Assembly (NCBI RefSeq): GCF_003086295.3
Contig: NC_092051.1
Coordinates: 10,284,810-10,348,809, forward strand
DNA from: Arachis hypogaea
Taxonomy: Eukaryota > Streptophyta > Magnoliopsida > Fabales > Fabaceae
DNA: 64,000 nucleotides
Reading direction: 5' to 3'
Shown: one piece after another, positions 11,594 through 24,194 of the stretch
Numbering within the stretch: position 1 is the stretch's first letter
Layout: every line of letters begins with the position of its first letter
Position numbers and translations under genes: made by a program
The notes under the pieces: generated by a model
The model's input: the letters and a program-made list of their open reading frames with translations, nothing else
Databases searched by the model: none
What the model was told of the DNA's origin: nothing

Positions 11594-14500
11594 GTCGAGA
11601 TGGAACATATTTAAGCAACTATGCAGCAATACAAGGAATCTCTCCCTAAATGCATAACTACCTTGTAACAATCCATATCACTCTACCTTTTTTTTATTAT
11701 TGCATACAGTACCTATTATACCTTTATCCCTTTTATAGTAGATTTAAGTTATTATCGTTAAGTTGTTTCACTTATTTCATGCAATATATATATGAACATA
11801 AAATGAGTAGACTAGATTTTTTTTTTACTTTTATTTAGTCTTGTATTAACTCATGTTAGTTTTATATTTCTTTTAAGAAAAAAATAAAAATTTAAAAGGT
11901 GTATATAATAATTAAATTTAAAAATAAAATCAAAATCAAGTCATTTGAAATTTGAATTGAAGTGTTACTTTCTTAAAATCGAAACAGCCTAACAACCCTA
12001 TTTAACATACTTTTTCGGTGAACCTCAAGTTGTTTATATTTTTACTTGTTATAATATTTAATTTTAGTTTAGGTTATTAGTTTATATTTTTAATTTTTTA
12101 CTTGTTATGATATTTAATTTAATTTAATTTAATTTTAATTTAGTTAAAGGATTGAATTTTATATTTATAGGTTTATGATTAAATTTTTTCTCGACCTAAT
12201 GTAAAATTTATAAATACTACTTATGAAACTATTGTAGCATTTGTGACAAAGTATAAAATGCACAAATAAAATTAAATGACGAGTATGAGAAGATATTATA
12301 CCATTTGAAGTAAAGTGATTTCTTTCTATCTAATTTTATCTTATTTTTATTTTGATTTATTTCATTCTTTTTATTTTGGTATTTGGCTTTTGTATATATA
12401 TCCTTGATCTAAAGTTGATCCGATCTTGTTCTTATTTGATCAATAAGCCGATGCTATTGTTTATCGTTTTTTAAAAGTTTATTTAAAAGTTTCTTTACAA
12501 ATTATATTCATAATTCGTAACTGATTTTCTCATTCAGGTGCCTGCCTTCTCCCAACAATCATTGCCACGTGAGAGTGATGAAAAAAATGATCAAATCTCT
12601 CTTCCAATGCTTTTTTGCATGCTGGGTGAGGTAAGCTATATTTTGTTTCTCCATGAAGTAACACAAAACAATATCGTAAATTTCTTCTTTCTCTTTTTCT
12701 GAATTATTTTGTACTTGATTGCCAGGAAATCCCAAATACGAAATTCTTATTTTGCCAGTCTTCCAGTCGATATAATTACCGACATCTTTGTTAGACTTCC
12801 TATGAAATCTGTTCTCATTTGTAGATGTGTTTGCAAATATTGGAATACATTGATTTCTGATCCAAACTTTGCCAAGTTACTCTTTACTTATACACCTCCT
12901 GCTACCATGATCCGACACTGCCATTCAAGAATCTTTCACCTTGTTGAATATGATCGAATTGAATGGAGAAACAATCCATTCTGTCTCAGTTTGTTTGAGG
13001 TCCTGGAACCTAATAATAGTAGCAGCACAAAACTTCATCCTAAATTTGAGATTCCTCTCCCTATTCCCAAATCATTCCAGAGTGAAAGAGTTTATGTTAA
13101 CGTGAATTCTTGTAATGGTCTTTTTCACATGAGATGGTCAATAGATAGAGACATTTCATTTGTTTGTAACCCAATAACAGGTGAGTTCATAAGACTTCCA
13201 AAACACCCACCAATCTTGACACCCTGCCAGCAAATATCTTGGCGTTTTGGTTTTCATCCAAAAACAAACCAATACAAGATAATGAGAATCCATATCTTTA
13301 AACATGATCATCGAATAGTTGTTCAAATGCACACAGTTGGAACGTCAACATGGATAAATATTGAGGTAGATTATCCCAAGCATTTGAGATATGTGTCCGA
13401 ACATCCTTATTATTTTAATGGGGCACTTCATTGGATTGGTAGAGATGTTGATAGAAATGCCTCAATATGGACTTTCAATTTTGACACCGAGCAGTTTCAA
13501 TTCTTCTCTAACACGCCCACGGGTCAAGGTAGAGAAGCCATGGCAGATTTCAGGGGTTCTTTTTGCTTCATGTATTTTAATGAGTTGCTTGTATCAATGT
13601 GGATGATGGAAAGATATGGAGTTGGAGAATCTTGGACTCCCATTTTTGAGTATTCCATAACCACATCTCAATTACCTAGTTGCATTGCCTACCATGAAAA
13701 TCAAGAATTTTGGATTTTTGGGACTCCTTGGCATGATGTCGAGGTTCATGGCAAGTTTCAAATGATTCACCATGTTCCTACTCTTATCCCACTTAAAAAT
13801 ATTATTATTGGAGATAATGTAGAGGTGCAGAATATTTACTCATTGGATAATTTGTACTTATTGGATAATTTGAATTGAGTTCTACTGTTTGTTAGTTTGA
13901 ATTGTGTTCTACTGTTTGTTAGTTGCAAAAAAAATCTTTTATTTTGATTTTTTTTATTAATAGTAAATTTGTGCTTAATTATTTTAGATTCACATTATAA
14001 TGCTCACATCTTATTTGATTGCTTAATTATATATTGTCTCTAACTATTCAAGAGTGTTTACAAAACTGTTAAAAAAATATAATTTCAGACTGACATCATA
14101 TTAGAGATCTTGATTACCATTATCAGAATATACAGCCAAAAAGAACATGAATTTTGTTATATCCAAATTGTACAAGTAAATTACTATTAGTGTAACTATA
14201 TCGATTTATACACACGAGGACACAGAATTAACTAAGTGACCACTGCCATTCCTCCAAACACTAATAGAATTAACTAAGTCACAGTAACTAACTAATCACT
14301 CATAGAAACTAACTCACTCACTCACTCTCCCAATAACAAAATTTCTTTTTCTAAACTATTATAATTTAAAATATAATTTAAATTAATTCAATTTAATTTG
14401 TAACCTCTATTTTAATTTTATTGGGTTAATCATCTTTAAACAAAATAAAATTTTAAATTTTGAATATTAAAAAATAAAGAACTAAATAATTCAGTTACTA

Positions 14501-14980
14501 GAATAATCAACTTTGTTTACAGCAATATAAAAAAAACGTTTTATAAAATACGAAATATGTATTTGTATATAAAATGGTTAATTAGAGACTAATTTTTAGT
14601 ATATTTATAACATGATTGAATAATTATATATTAATCATTATCGTTTATTATATACACATTAAAACACTAGTTCACTACTAAAAAATAATAGATTGCAAAC
14701 AGATTTTTCGGATAAAATTTTACTGTCGAAAATATTTTTTAGAAGAAGGAAAAATTATTAAACATATATTACCTGAGTTTTTATCATATAATATATTTTT
14801 ATCAATGCAACCAAGTATCTTTTAGCTTATTTCTTTAATAAGTCTTTTATTATAATAATTAAAAAAAATTAAAATAGACACATCTAATTAAATAAAATTT
14901 AAACTAAATATGATTAAATAATAGTAAAGTGACTTAATTAAAATATAATTAAATAATATTATTAAATTAAAAAGCTGAAC
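9965..14980 (+). repeat. Duplicated block A containing F-box gene 1
   Basis: This block starts near TATGATCAGAACACC and includes F-box gene 1 and its flanks. It recurs as block C, which is split into 31640-31897, 38898-39526 and 43785-47910, then after a gap 48196-48560. Part of it (9965 to about 11075) recurs as block B at about 15155-16310. The F-box flanks match over kilobases with only scattered changes, so the duplication is fairly young. No terminal repeats were found at its edges, so segmental duplication is more likely than transposition. Confidence 0.8.
12578..13878 (+). CDS. F-box protein with F-box-associated domain (copy 1)
   Basis: Exon 1 is proposed as 12578-12630 (ATG, 17 codons plus AG) and exon 2 as 12726-13878 after a GCCAG acceptor, giving about 401 residues. 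The F-box reads LPVDIITDIFVRLPMKSVL, followed by CRCVCKYWNTLISDPNFAK, the usual Skp1-binding form. The rest shows FBA-type landmarks: SCNGLFHM, NPITGEFIRLPKH, FGFHPKTNQYKI and YFNGALHWIGR. Such proteins are substrate receptors of SCF ubiquitin ligases; the substrate is unknown. Relative to copy 2 (about 95% identical by eye) the first exon lacks about 71 bp carrying the upstream ATG, so translation must start at a later ATG. The C-terminus also repeats a Ser/Leu-Leu-Asp-Asn-Leu unit (13847-13875) that is single in copy 2. Expression is not demonstrable here. Confidence 0.75.
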
Positions 14981-16222
14981 AAAAGCTGAATTTTAAATGT
15001 AAGTAGTATTTTTCTAAAACTAATAAAATTTAAGTAACAATCATTGGAAGATAGAAAGAGGGAGGGAAAGAGAGAATGGACCTGACTTAAGCACAGAGAG
15101 AGAGAGAGAGAGATCAATCCACTACCCCCGAATCACAAGCCTGGCACAAAGATCTATGATCAGAACACCGCTTTATAGTAAGAAGAGCAGATCCAGCAAT
15201 TGAGGTATCTCCTACTACCAAACACAAAACCACAATTCCCTTTTTAAATTACTTAAATACATAGCAATAGGTGAGGAAAGAAAGAAAAATCTTGAAACAT
15301 TTGGACACCTTCAATCTCACGGAAAGTTAAGTTGATTAACAATAATGAAAGTTCCAAGGCTACTACATGAAAACCCAGAAGGCTGGCATCATACCAAACT
15401 AAAAAAGAAAATAAAAATAAGCTAAATAAAAGTACCCAAAGACCAAAATTGAATCTTTTTTTAATCACCTACTGAATACTGTCCATGGGTTTTCCTTTTT
15501 CTGTTTCAGTTTTGATTACGAATCATTTGCCTCTGCTCGACCTCAATGATTCATCAAAGAGCACCCAATCAACAATCTTCGTAGTTCATCTCTCCATGGC
15601 CCCAACAAAGCAGATTCAAATATCCTAAGGGAGATTATGAACAAAAATCAGAATTTGGGGGGGGGGGGGGGGGGGGAGGGGAGTTAGACACTTGATAGTA
15701 GGAATCAACAAAAGGCATAAGTAGAAAAATCTATCATGAATCCCACATTCAATTTGTTAAAAACTTTTAGAGACACCGTCAGTTACCTTTCAAGTTAACG
15801 AATGGAAGATCAAAGTAGGCTGAGACAAATGTGATCGGCACTAAATTGAAAAACTATTAATATTTGATTAACTGAAGCTCACTAACATGGTTCGGCTTTT
15901 TGAAAGCCCATGGAGGTTGACCATAGCACCCTCATCTTATTCCAGCACACCTTACAAAGGGAGATATAAGGATTTGCAAATGGCAACAGAGATTTTTGTT
16001 GTTTGTTGATGTGGTAGGTGGAGATTTTGGTCGGGATTTTAGTCCACCCCTGAAAACTGTAGGTAGATATATTGATTAGGTTGTTAACCATAATTAATAA
16101 CCCCGTTGTTGGGCAAATTCCTCATGGGCCATAAATATTACACGTTAAATATATGAATCCTAACTCTGTTACTGAAATTGCTATGGATCTATGATGTTAC
16201 AAAATCTCTAATCTCTCTCTGA

Positions 16223-16262
<40 letters not shown>

Positions 16263-16320
16263 TCCAAACTTTATAAATGAGCAGGGATGAGATAAAAAAG
16301 ATACCACGAAGAGCAGATCA
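14980..16320 (+). repeat. Duplicated block B
   Basis: Positions 15155-16310 repeat the first 1.1 kb of block A, and 14985-15155 match 31473-31640 at the left end of block C. Compared with A it has an added segment around 15630-15677 that includes a run of 20 G, and a longer (AT)n tract at 16226-16258. It stops at about 16310, where block A continues towards the F-box gene, so B carries no gene. Confidence 0.75.
15657..15676 (+). repeat. Homopolymer run of 20 G
   Basis: Twenty uninterrupted G residues, followed by AGGGG, lie inside block B and are absent from the matching place in block A. Similar runs occur at 56727-56746 (20 G) and 53267-53279 (13 G). It could be an assembly-sensitive tract. 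Confidence 0.9.
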
Positions 16321-16680
16321 AGGTTTCTCATGTAGGAAATATGGAAATTGAGAAATCAGGCATTATTTAAAAGTGTAGAAAAGAAGCCGATGTTAGGTAT
16401 ACAATAATGAACGCAAAGTGTTTGGAATAGGACTTTAAACAGCCAATCAAACAGAGCAGACAACATACTCAAGCAGCAACAGCATCACTAATATGAACAA
16501 TTGCGAAAGAAGAAGAGTTACCTGGAGGACTCATTTATGAAATGGTCTAACAGCTAATGTGCGTGCCTTCCTTTAGAATCAGACTTGCTGCTATAGCCAA
16601 CCACATGACATTAGAACAATCCTGCAAAGGGAGGCATTCTGGCAGCAAAGGAGGCAACAAATCAACCAACACAGCGTGAG

Positions 16681-17230
16681 ACTGAGAACAGATGGGAACT
16701 TATCTAATATCGGGAGCGATAACAGTGGGTATCGTCTCAACCAACAGGCTGGAAACTCTCCAAGCATCGCAGAAAATGGTAACTCAATGCAACAAGCAAG
16801 CGAAACCCATCAGATCGTCGACGCAACCAACCGCTCCGAGCTCCGACTAGCAGCGATGATGGCAAAGGGCGAGCATGTGGTTCTGCGGTGGAGAATGACC
16901 GAACAAGCAGATCGTTTTGAAGGTGAGGATAGTGGCGGACCAGAATCAGCCTCTTCAGCGCGGCTACGACAGGGATCCATGCTCCACAACCGGTTTCGAT
17001 CCAGCCACGAAATGGGTTGGGGGAGAGGAGGAGCGACTTGGCGGAATGATGAAGATGAGTGGTAGGTCAGATTCAAAGCAAGAAGAACCAGCGCAACTGG
17101 GTTAAGACAATAGTATGTGTCAAGACTATCAACACAGTTTTGCAACACGTGACATTAGTCTCTTTTGACTTTTAGACCTTTTGCAGAAAGGAGGTGCATT
17201 AACATAGAGGGTGGCAGTTGATGTGCAGAA
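16681..17230 (+). repeat. Dispersed mixed block, copy 1 (possible captured gene DNA)
   Basis: Positions 16681-17110 match 28577-29030, and 17111-17230 match 30245-30362, so in the second copy about 1.2 kb lies between the two parts. The block is GC-richer than its surroundings and is open in several frames on both strands, but no domain was recognised. The two copies differ by small indels, including one of about 30 bp near 16795/28690, that break any common frame, which argues against a conserved protein. It is probably part of an unidentified TE or captured gene fragment. Confidence 0.6.
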
Positions 17231-17483
17231 TGTAGGCAAACTATTCAATGGAGCTTTAAAGAAGAGCTCCATTAGATGGAATTGTCAAAATAATTCAAAA
17301 TTGACCCATCTCTATTTTTTATATTCACAAATTGGCCTCCGTTTTTTTTTTGGTTCTGGTCATGAATATGAGCTCGGAAAACCCAAGCCACCCCAACCAG
17401 ACGTAAGATTCATAGGGGTGCAAGATTGATGAAAAATTGAAAACTCAAGAGTCATTGCTCATATCAGCTAACAAGATTCAAAA

Positions 17484-17772
17484 TTAAAGGTTGAGCAGAT
17501 TCTTCATCTTTAGTCTCCTAGCTACCTTGGCAAGTGGCTGAGGTAGTCACTGATACCAGGAAGCAGAAGAGTTGCAGGTCCTCATAGTGACTGAGTTGCA
17601 TTGGCTTTCCATCATCGAAGATGGAGACATCAATTTGTGCACAGCTGAGGTAGGATGCAGTGCCGTTCCTGCCAGTAGAAGTCTCGGGTTTGCGAGCAAT
17701 TACAGAGGGCAGTGAGGCACCTGGGGCGGCGCTGGCACTTGAGATCCTTTTTTGACCTTCGATGGCAGCCAT
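17484..17772 (-). pseudogene. Fragment of an unrecognised cellular gene
   Basis: From an ATG at 17772 the minus strand is open for 84 codons, with a Ser/Ala-rich start and then a more gene-like stretch (CAQIDVSIFDDGKPMQLSHYEDLQL). Within the next 15 codons the plausible frame shifts: the alternative frame gives Leu-Pro-Gly-Ile-Ser-Asp-Tyr-Leu-Ser-His-Leu and, after a second shift, Lys-Val-Ala-Arg-Arg-Leu-Lys. This suggests a once-coding exon with one or two small indels. I do not recognise the family. It sits among repeat fragments, so capture or retrocopying is plausible. Confidence 0.35.
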
Positions 17773-18456
17773 GGAAGAGCTAAGTGCCTATGGCTAGATT
17801 AGACATTTCTGGTTCAAGTTCTTGTGTTTGGGTCAGTTTGGATTGCATCTCGACCCGTTCGACTCTGTCCAAAATAAATAAATAAATAAAGGCTCAGCTT
17901 CCACCTTCATAGAGAAAGCTTGGAAGATGAACGAATGCTGGATTTAGCGCCTAATTTTCCCTAATCAATCCCCACAAATCAAATCTGCAGCAACGAATTC
18001 CACTCCACAGGCCACAAGAAATTCAGATCTTGGTATGAACAATAGTGAGAAAAACATCATGATAGATCTAGAGAAGGAAAAAGAAAAAAAAAATTATTGA
18101 CAAAAAATTGAAAATTTTAAATGTCTTTGGATTAGATTTGCTTAAAGGTAACAAAAATAGACACAAAATTTCTCAACTTAACAGAGTAAGATACATTAGG
18201 AAATAGTGAAGAAAAGAAGAAAAATAAACATGTCATTTGCCTTCCATCGGACAACGGCGTTTCATCCGGGGGTGCGGTTAGCAGCAAAATCATGGCGGAG
18301 GAGCTCCAGCTAGAAATCCCTTCAGCAAATTAATTGAACTTTTCTGACTCCATCCCTTCCACATTTCTAAACTTTATCAATCGCCACAACTTGACAACCT
18401 CATGACATTGATGTTTCTGTTTAGTTCATACAACCGGAACTCAAGTTCTGTTTTAA

Positions 18457-18548
18457 GTTGAGTAAACTCAATGCTTCAATTCCTCGTAAGTTGGAAAAGC
18501 TGAAACAACTCACAAGTGTGCTTCTTTGGAAAAATGCACTATTATGTA
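18457..18548 (+). pseudogene. Short leucine-rich-repeat fragment
   Basis: One plus frame reads Ser-Lys-Leu-Asn-Ala-Ser-Ile-Pro-x-Lys-Leu-x-Lys-Leu-x-x-Leu-Thr-x-x-Leu-Leu-Trp-x-Asn-Ala-Leu. This fits one plant LRR unit of the kind found in LRR receptor kinases (IPxxLxxLxxLxxLxLxxNxL). It is open for only about 30 codons and is cut by the Copia element at 18556. No continuation was found beyond 24688, so it is a relic. Confidence 0.35.
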
Positions 18549-18555
18549 TGAGGTT

Positions 18556-19025
18556 TGTTGTAAAATAAATAAAAGATATATTAAATATAAAATAAAGATG
18601 TATTAATATAAGATTCTAGCATTAAAATAATTAGTTCAATAATGATTTGTATATATATAATAATATTATATGTTGTAATGTGTATATATATAAAGATAGA
18701 AAAGAGTATAAAAAGTAAAGAGAGAGAGAATTACATAAATATATATATAAAGATAGAAAGAAGTATTAAAAGTAAAAAGAGAGAGAATTGCATTTGTTTA
18801 TAGTAAGAGAAAGAAAGAGAACATTATTATATTGCTTTGTAGTGTAAGAAAAAAAAGGGAGAGTATTTGTTTTACTATTGTTGTGTAAAAAGTCTCATAC
18901 CATACCCCCTATTTATACATGCATGGGGTCTTGATTTTCAACATGCATTTAATATTCATTCTCTCTTTGAAAATATGAGTTTTACATTGGAATGGGCATT
19001 CACGTTGCTCGTTCTTATCACAACA
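18556..19025 (-). repeat. 3' LTR of the Copia element
   Basis: This 470-bp LTR starts TGTTGTAAAATAA on the plus strand and ends ATCACAACA. It matches the copy at 23966 except for a few substitutions, a shorter AT tract and the absence of the MITE, so it serves as the empty site for that insertion. Confidence 0.92.
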
Positions 19026-19231
19026 CTCCCCCTTGGATGCCCATTTAGGATTATTACCTCATTAAAACCTTACTACAGGAAAACCCTGTGGGAAAAATCT
19101 TAATGACGGAAAAAGAGTACAATATTCTTTGTGATGGGGACTGCCTTATTAAAAACCTTGTCAAGAAAAATCCAATGGGAAAAAAAACTTGACCAAGGAA
19201 AAAAGAGTACAGTCTCCCCCTCTTGCTGACA

Positions 19232-22200
19232 TTATTTAATGTCTCGAAATCGGCACATCCCAATCTCATGTACCAGTCTTTCAAAGGAGGATTTTAGGAG
19301 TGACTTTGTGAATAGATCTGCCAGATTGTTACTTGAACAGATCTGTTGGACATCAATTGTCCCTTGATTTTGAAGGTCGTGAGTGAAGAAGAATTTGGGA
19401 GAAATATGCTTTGTTCTATCACCTTTGATGTATCCACCCTTAAGTTGAGCAATGCATGCTGTATTATCTTCAAACAGGACAGTTGGAGCTATCTTATGAT
19501 CAATCAGTCCACATGATGACAGAATATATTGAATCAGACTCCTCAGCCAAAAACACTCGCGACTAACTTCATGAATCGCCAGTATTTCAGCATGATTAGA
19601 GGAGGTTGCTGTTATCGTCTGTTTTGTGGATCTCCATGATATAACTGTACCACCATATGTGAATAGGTATCCTGTTTGAGATCTCCCTTTATGTGGATCA
19701 GACAGGTATCTGGCATCTGCATAGCCAACTAGTTGTGACTTGGATCCATAGGGATAAAACAATCCCATATCAACCGTTCCATGAAGATATCAAAAAAATT
19801 GTTTGATTCCACTCCAATGTCTTCTGGTTGGAGAGGAACTATACCTTGCTAGTAAATTCACCGCGAATGATATGTCAGGTCGCGTATTATTAGCAAGATA
19901 CATTAGTGCTCCAATGGCACTAAGATATGGTACTTCAGGACCAAGGATATCTTCATTTTCTTCTTTAGGACGGAATTGATCCTTTTTCACATCCAAAGAT
20001 CTTACTATCATTGGGATACTTAATGGATGTGACTTATCCATATAAAATATTTTCAAGATCTTTTCTGTGTATGTTGTTTGATGAATAAAGATCCCACCTT
20101 TTATATGCTCGATCTGCAGGCCGAGACAAAACTTAGTCTTTCCAAGATCTTTCATCTCAAACTCTTCTTTTAGAGTTTTTATAATTGTTGGAATCTCTTC
20201 AGGAGTCCCAATGATATTTAAATCATCAACGTACACAGCAATTATAATGAATCCAGATGCAGATTTCTTTATGAAAACACACGGACAGATATCATCATTC
20301 TTGAATCCGTTTTTGGCCAAATACTCAGTAAGACGATTATACCACATTCGTCAAGATTGTTTCAGACCATATAAAGATCTTTGCAATTTGACTGAGTATA
20401 ACCCTTGCGAATATTCACTAGATGGTTTAGATATCTTTAGTCCTTCAGGAACTTTCATATAGATATCCCGATCTAATGAGCCGTATAAGTAGGCTGTTAC
20501 CACATCCATTAAATGCATATGCAGTTTATGATATGCAGATAAACTGACCAAATAGCGCAATGTTATCGCATCCACTACAGGGGAATACGTTTCTTCATAA
20601 TCTATACCGGGCCTTTGTGAAAAACCTTGTGCCACAAGTCGGGCTTTATAACGTACAACTTCATTTTTCTCATTTCGTTTTCTCACAAATACCCACTTAT
20701 ATCCAACAGGTTTTACATCTTCAGGTGTACGGACTACATGTCCAAAGACTTCACGTTTTGCAAGTGAGTCTAATTCAGCCTTCATGGCTTCTTTCCATTT
20801 TGGCCAATCATTCCTTTGTCGACATTCTTCGACTGATCTTGGCTCAAGATCCTTACTTTCATGCATGATATCTAATGCCACATTATATGCAAATATTTCA
20901 TTGACAATTGTCTTATTTCGGTCCCATTTCTCTCCTGTAAAGACATAATTTATCGAGATCTTGTCATTTTCACAATTTTCAGGTACCTGAACGTCTTCTG
21001 GCGTTATATCAGAATTTTGGACAACTGCAGGTGTCTCTACTATGTCTTTTTCAACAGGAATATTATTTACCTCTTTTCTCTTTCGAGGATTTTTTGTCTT
21101 TGAAACCGACAGGTCTGCCACGCTTCTGGCGTGAATTTGCTTCAGTGGCTACTTGTCCTACTGGGACATCAATTCGAATTGGGGCATTTTTCGCTGGTAT
21201 ATAAGATTTAGTTATCCTCTTTGTATCGGAAAATGCATCAGGCAAATCATTTGCTATTCTTTGCAAATGTATAATCTTTTGAACTTCCAGTTCACATTGC
21301 CCTGATCGAGGATCTAAATGCATCAATGATGATGCATTCCAGTTAAGCTCCTTTTCAGGAAGCTTATTCTCTCCCCCTAATGATGGAAATTTTGATTCAT
21401 CAAAATGACAATCCGCAAACTGGGCTTTAAATACATCTCCAGTTTGTATCTCAAGATACCTCACTATAGAGGGAGAATCATATCCAACATATATTCCCAA
21501 TTTTTTTGGGGTCCCATTTTGGTGCGATTAGGTGGTGCAATGGGAACATATATCGTACACCCAAATATTCTTAAATGGGAAACATTTGGCTGCTGGCCAA
21601 AAGCTAATTGCATAGGAGAGAATTGATGATAACTCGTTGGCCTCAAACGAATAAGTGCTGCGGCATGTAAAATAGCATGCCCCAAACCGAGGTTGGGAGA
21701 TTTGTTCTCATAAGCAAGGGTCTAGCAATTAATTGGAGGCACTTAATAAGTGATTCTGCTAACCCATTTTGCGTGTGAACATAAGCTACTGGATGTTCAA
21801 CACTTATTCCATTAGCCATACAATAACCATCAAAAGCTTGGGAAGTAAATTCACCAGCATTATCAAGACGAATTGCTTTGATTGGATTTTTTGGAAATTG
21901 TGCTTTTAATCGAATAATTTGAGCCAGTAATCTCGCAAATGCCAGGTTGCGAGAAGATAATAAGCACACATGTGACCATCTCGAAGATGCGTCTATTAGG
22001 ACCATAAAATATCTAAAAGATCCACATGGTGGATGAATAGGTCCACATATATCACCTTGAATCCTTTCTAGGAATTTAGGGGACTCAAATCCAATTTTTA
22101 CTGATGATGGCCTTAGAATTAACTTCCCTTGAGAACATGCAGCACAACAAAATTCACTAGTTTTAAGAATCTTCTGGTTCTTTAGTCAATGTCCATGAGA

Positions 22201-23904
22201 GTTTTCAATAATTCTCCTCATCATGGTTGTTCCCGGATGACCCAATCGGTCGTGCCAAGTTATGAATTCATTTGGGCTAATAAACTTTTGGTTTACAGTG
22301 GCATGTGATTCAATTGCACTAATCTTGGTATAATACAACCCAGATGAAAGTGAGGGTAATTTTTCTAATATAAATTTCTTATTTGAATCATGAGTTGTGA
22401 TACATAAATACTCATGATTTTCCTCATTCATAGTCTCAATATGATATCCATTTCGGCGAATATCTTTAAAGCTCAACAAGTTTCTTCGAGACTTGGTAGA
22501 CAACAGTGCATTATTTATTATAAATTTTGTTCCTCCAGGAAACAAAATTATAGCTCTTCCGGAGCCTTCTATCACATTGCCTGAGCCAATAATAGTATTA
22601 ACATATTCTTCTTTTGGCACAAGATGGGTAAAATATATATCACTTTTGAGAATAGTGTGCGAACTTGCACTATCCGCAAGGCATACATCTTCATTACATA
22701 TCCTTGCCATTCTCTTCAAAAACAAATAATAATAAAATGAGTAGTATGCACAGTTAAATTGAATACTTGATCAGAATTATTTTTCTAAAAAACACTGTAC
22801 ATAAAATAATGTCATATACTAAAATTTTATTTTAAAGTTTGACACATTTGAAATTTAAATATATAGAAAATAAAACTTAACAATAAGTTCTTTACATTAT
22901 TTATTTACATATATATTTCACAGTCCCACATATTAAACTATTCCATCATTGATCAAATGACCAATATTTCCTTCAGGATCCTCAAAGAAATCAGATACAT
23001 CATAATGAGTGGTGGAGTTCTCAGCATCATTTGAAACAAAATTTGTTTCCTTTCCTTTGTCGTCCTTTTTCAAAGATGCCTGGTAAAGATCGACTAGGTG
23101 CCTTGAGGTACGACAGGTACGTGACCAATGGCCCTTTCCACCACAACGGAAACTCTTATCCTCTGTTGATTTATTCTGCCCGATATTCCTTTCTTTATCC
23201 CACTTCTGGTGAGATCCTCTCTTTTGAACACAATTCTTTTTCCTTCCATAATTTTTCTTATTATTAAAACCTTGCCATTTACCTCTTCTGGGGTAATTTG
23301 GCACATTTACTTCAAAAAATGGGGCAGCGCCAGCTGGGCGCGCTTCATGATTTTTCAATAACAACTCATTGTTGCGTTCAGCAACAAGAAGGCAAGAAAT
23401 TAACTCAGAATATTTTTTAAACCCTTTCTCTCGATACTGCTGCTGCAGGAGCACATTCGAGGCATGGAAGGTTGAGAAAGTTTTCTCCAACATATCATAA
23501 TCAGTTATTTTTTCCCCACAGAATTTCATTCGTGAGGTGATTCGAAACATTGCAGAATTATATTCATTTATAGATTTAAAATCTTGTAAACGCAAATGCG
23601 TCCATTCATATCGGGCTTGAGGAAGTATCACCATTTTCTGATGATTATACCTTTCTTCAAGGTCTTTCTAAAGATCTGCAGGATTTTTTAATGTAAGATA
23701 TTCATTTTTCAATCCTTCGTCAAGATGACGACGAAGAAAAATCATGGCTTTAGCTTTATCCTTCTGGGATGCATTATTTTCAGCCTTAATGGTATCTCCA
23801 AGATCCATTAAATCAAGATGGATTTCAGCATCTAATATCCATGATAAATAATTGTTTCCAGATATATCAAGAGCATTGAATTCAAGATGAGAGAGTTTCG
23901 ACAT
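19232..23904 (-). pseudogene. Copia gag-pol polyprotein, multiply interrupted
   Basis: Gag starts at an ATG at 23904 and meets a stop at 23668, then continues from about 23660 to 22933 with a zinc knuckle near 23115-23154. Protease follows with the active-site Asp-Ser-Ala at about 22670, then the GAG-pre-integrase and integrase region (about 22300-21400), RT (21121-19790, with Tyr-Val-Asp-Asp at about 20224-20233) and RNase H (19768-19250). Interruptions include stops at 23668 and 20351 and frame breaks around 22730-22930, 22005-22186, 21500 and 19770-19790. The zinc knuckle shows Ser where the first Cys of CxxC is expected. The element cannot encode a full polyprotein. Confidence 0.9.
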
Positions 23905-23965
23905 AATGAAAAATTTGTTACCTGAGTCTTCCTAAAAATTTGATCAGAGTCTCGTGCTGATAACG

Positions 23966-24146
23966 TATTGTAAAATAAATAAAAGATATATTAAATATAA
24001 AATAAAGATGTATTAATATAAGACTCTAGCATTAAAATAATTAGCTCAATAATGATTTGTATATATATAATAATATTATATATTGTAATGTGTATATATA
24101 TATAAAGATAGAAAAGAGTATAAAAAGTAAAGAGAGAGAGAATTGC

Positions 24147-24194
<48 letters not shown>

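Noticed and set aside
16810..17148. Open frames on both strands of the dispersed mixed block
   Set aside because: The second copy (28.6-29.0 kb) has indels that break a common frame, so no protein is conserved.
19054..19215. Duplicated phrases around GGAAAAACCC after the Copia 3' LTR as a separate gene
   Set aside because: They lie between the RNase H frame and the polypurine tract and look like the usual non-coding 3' leader of Copia elements.
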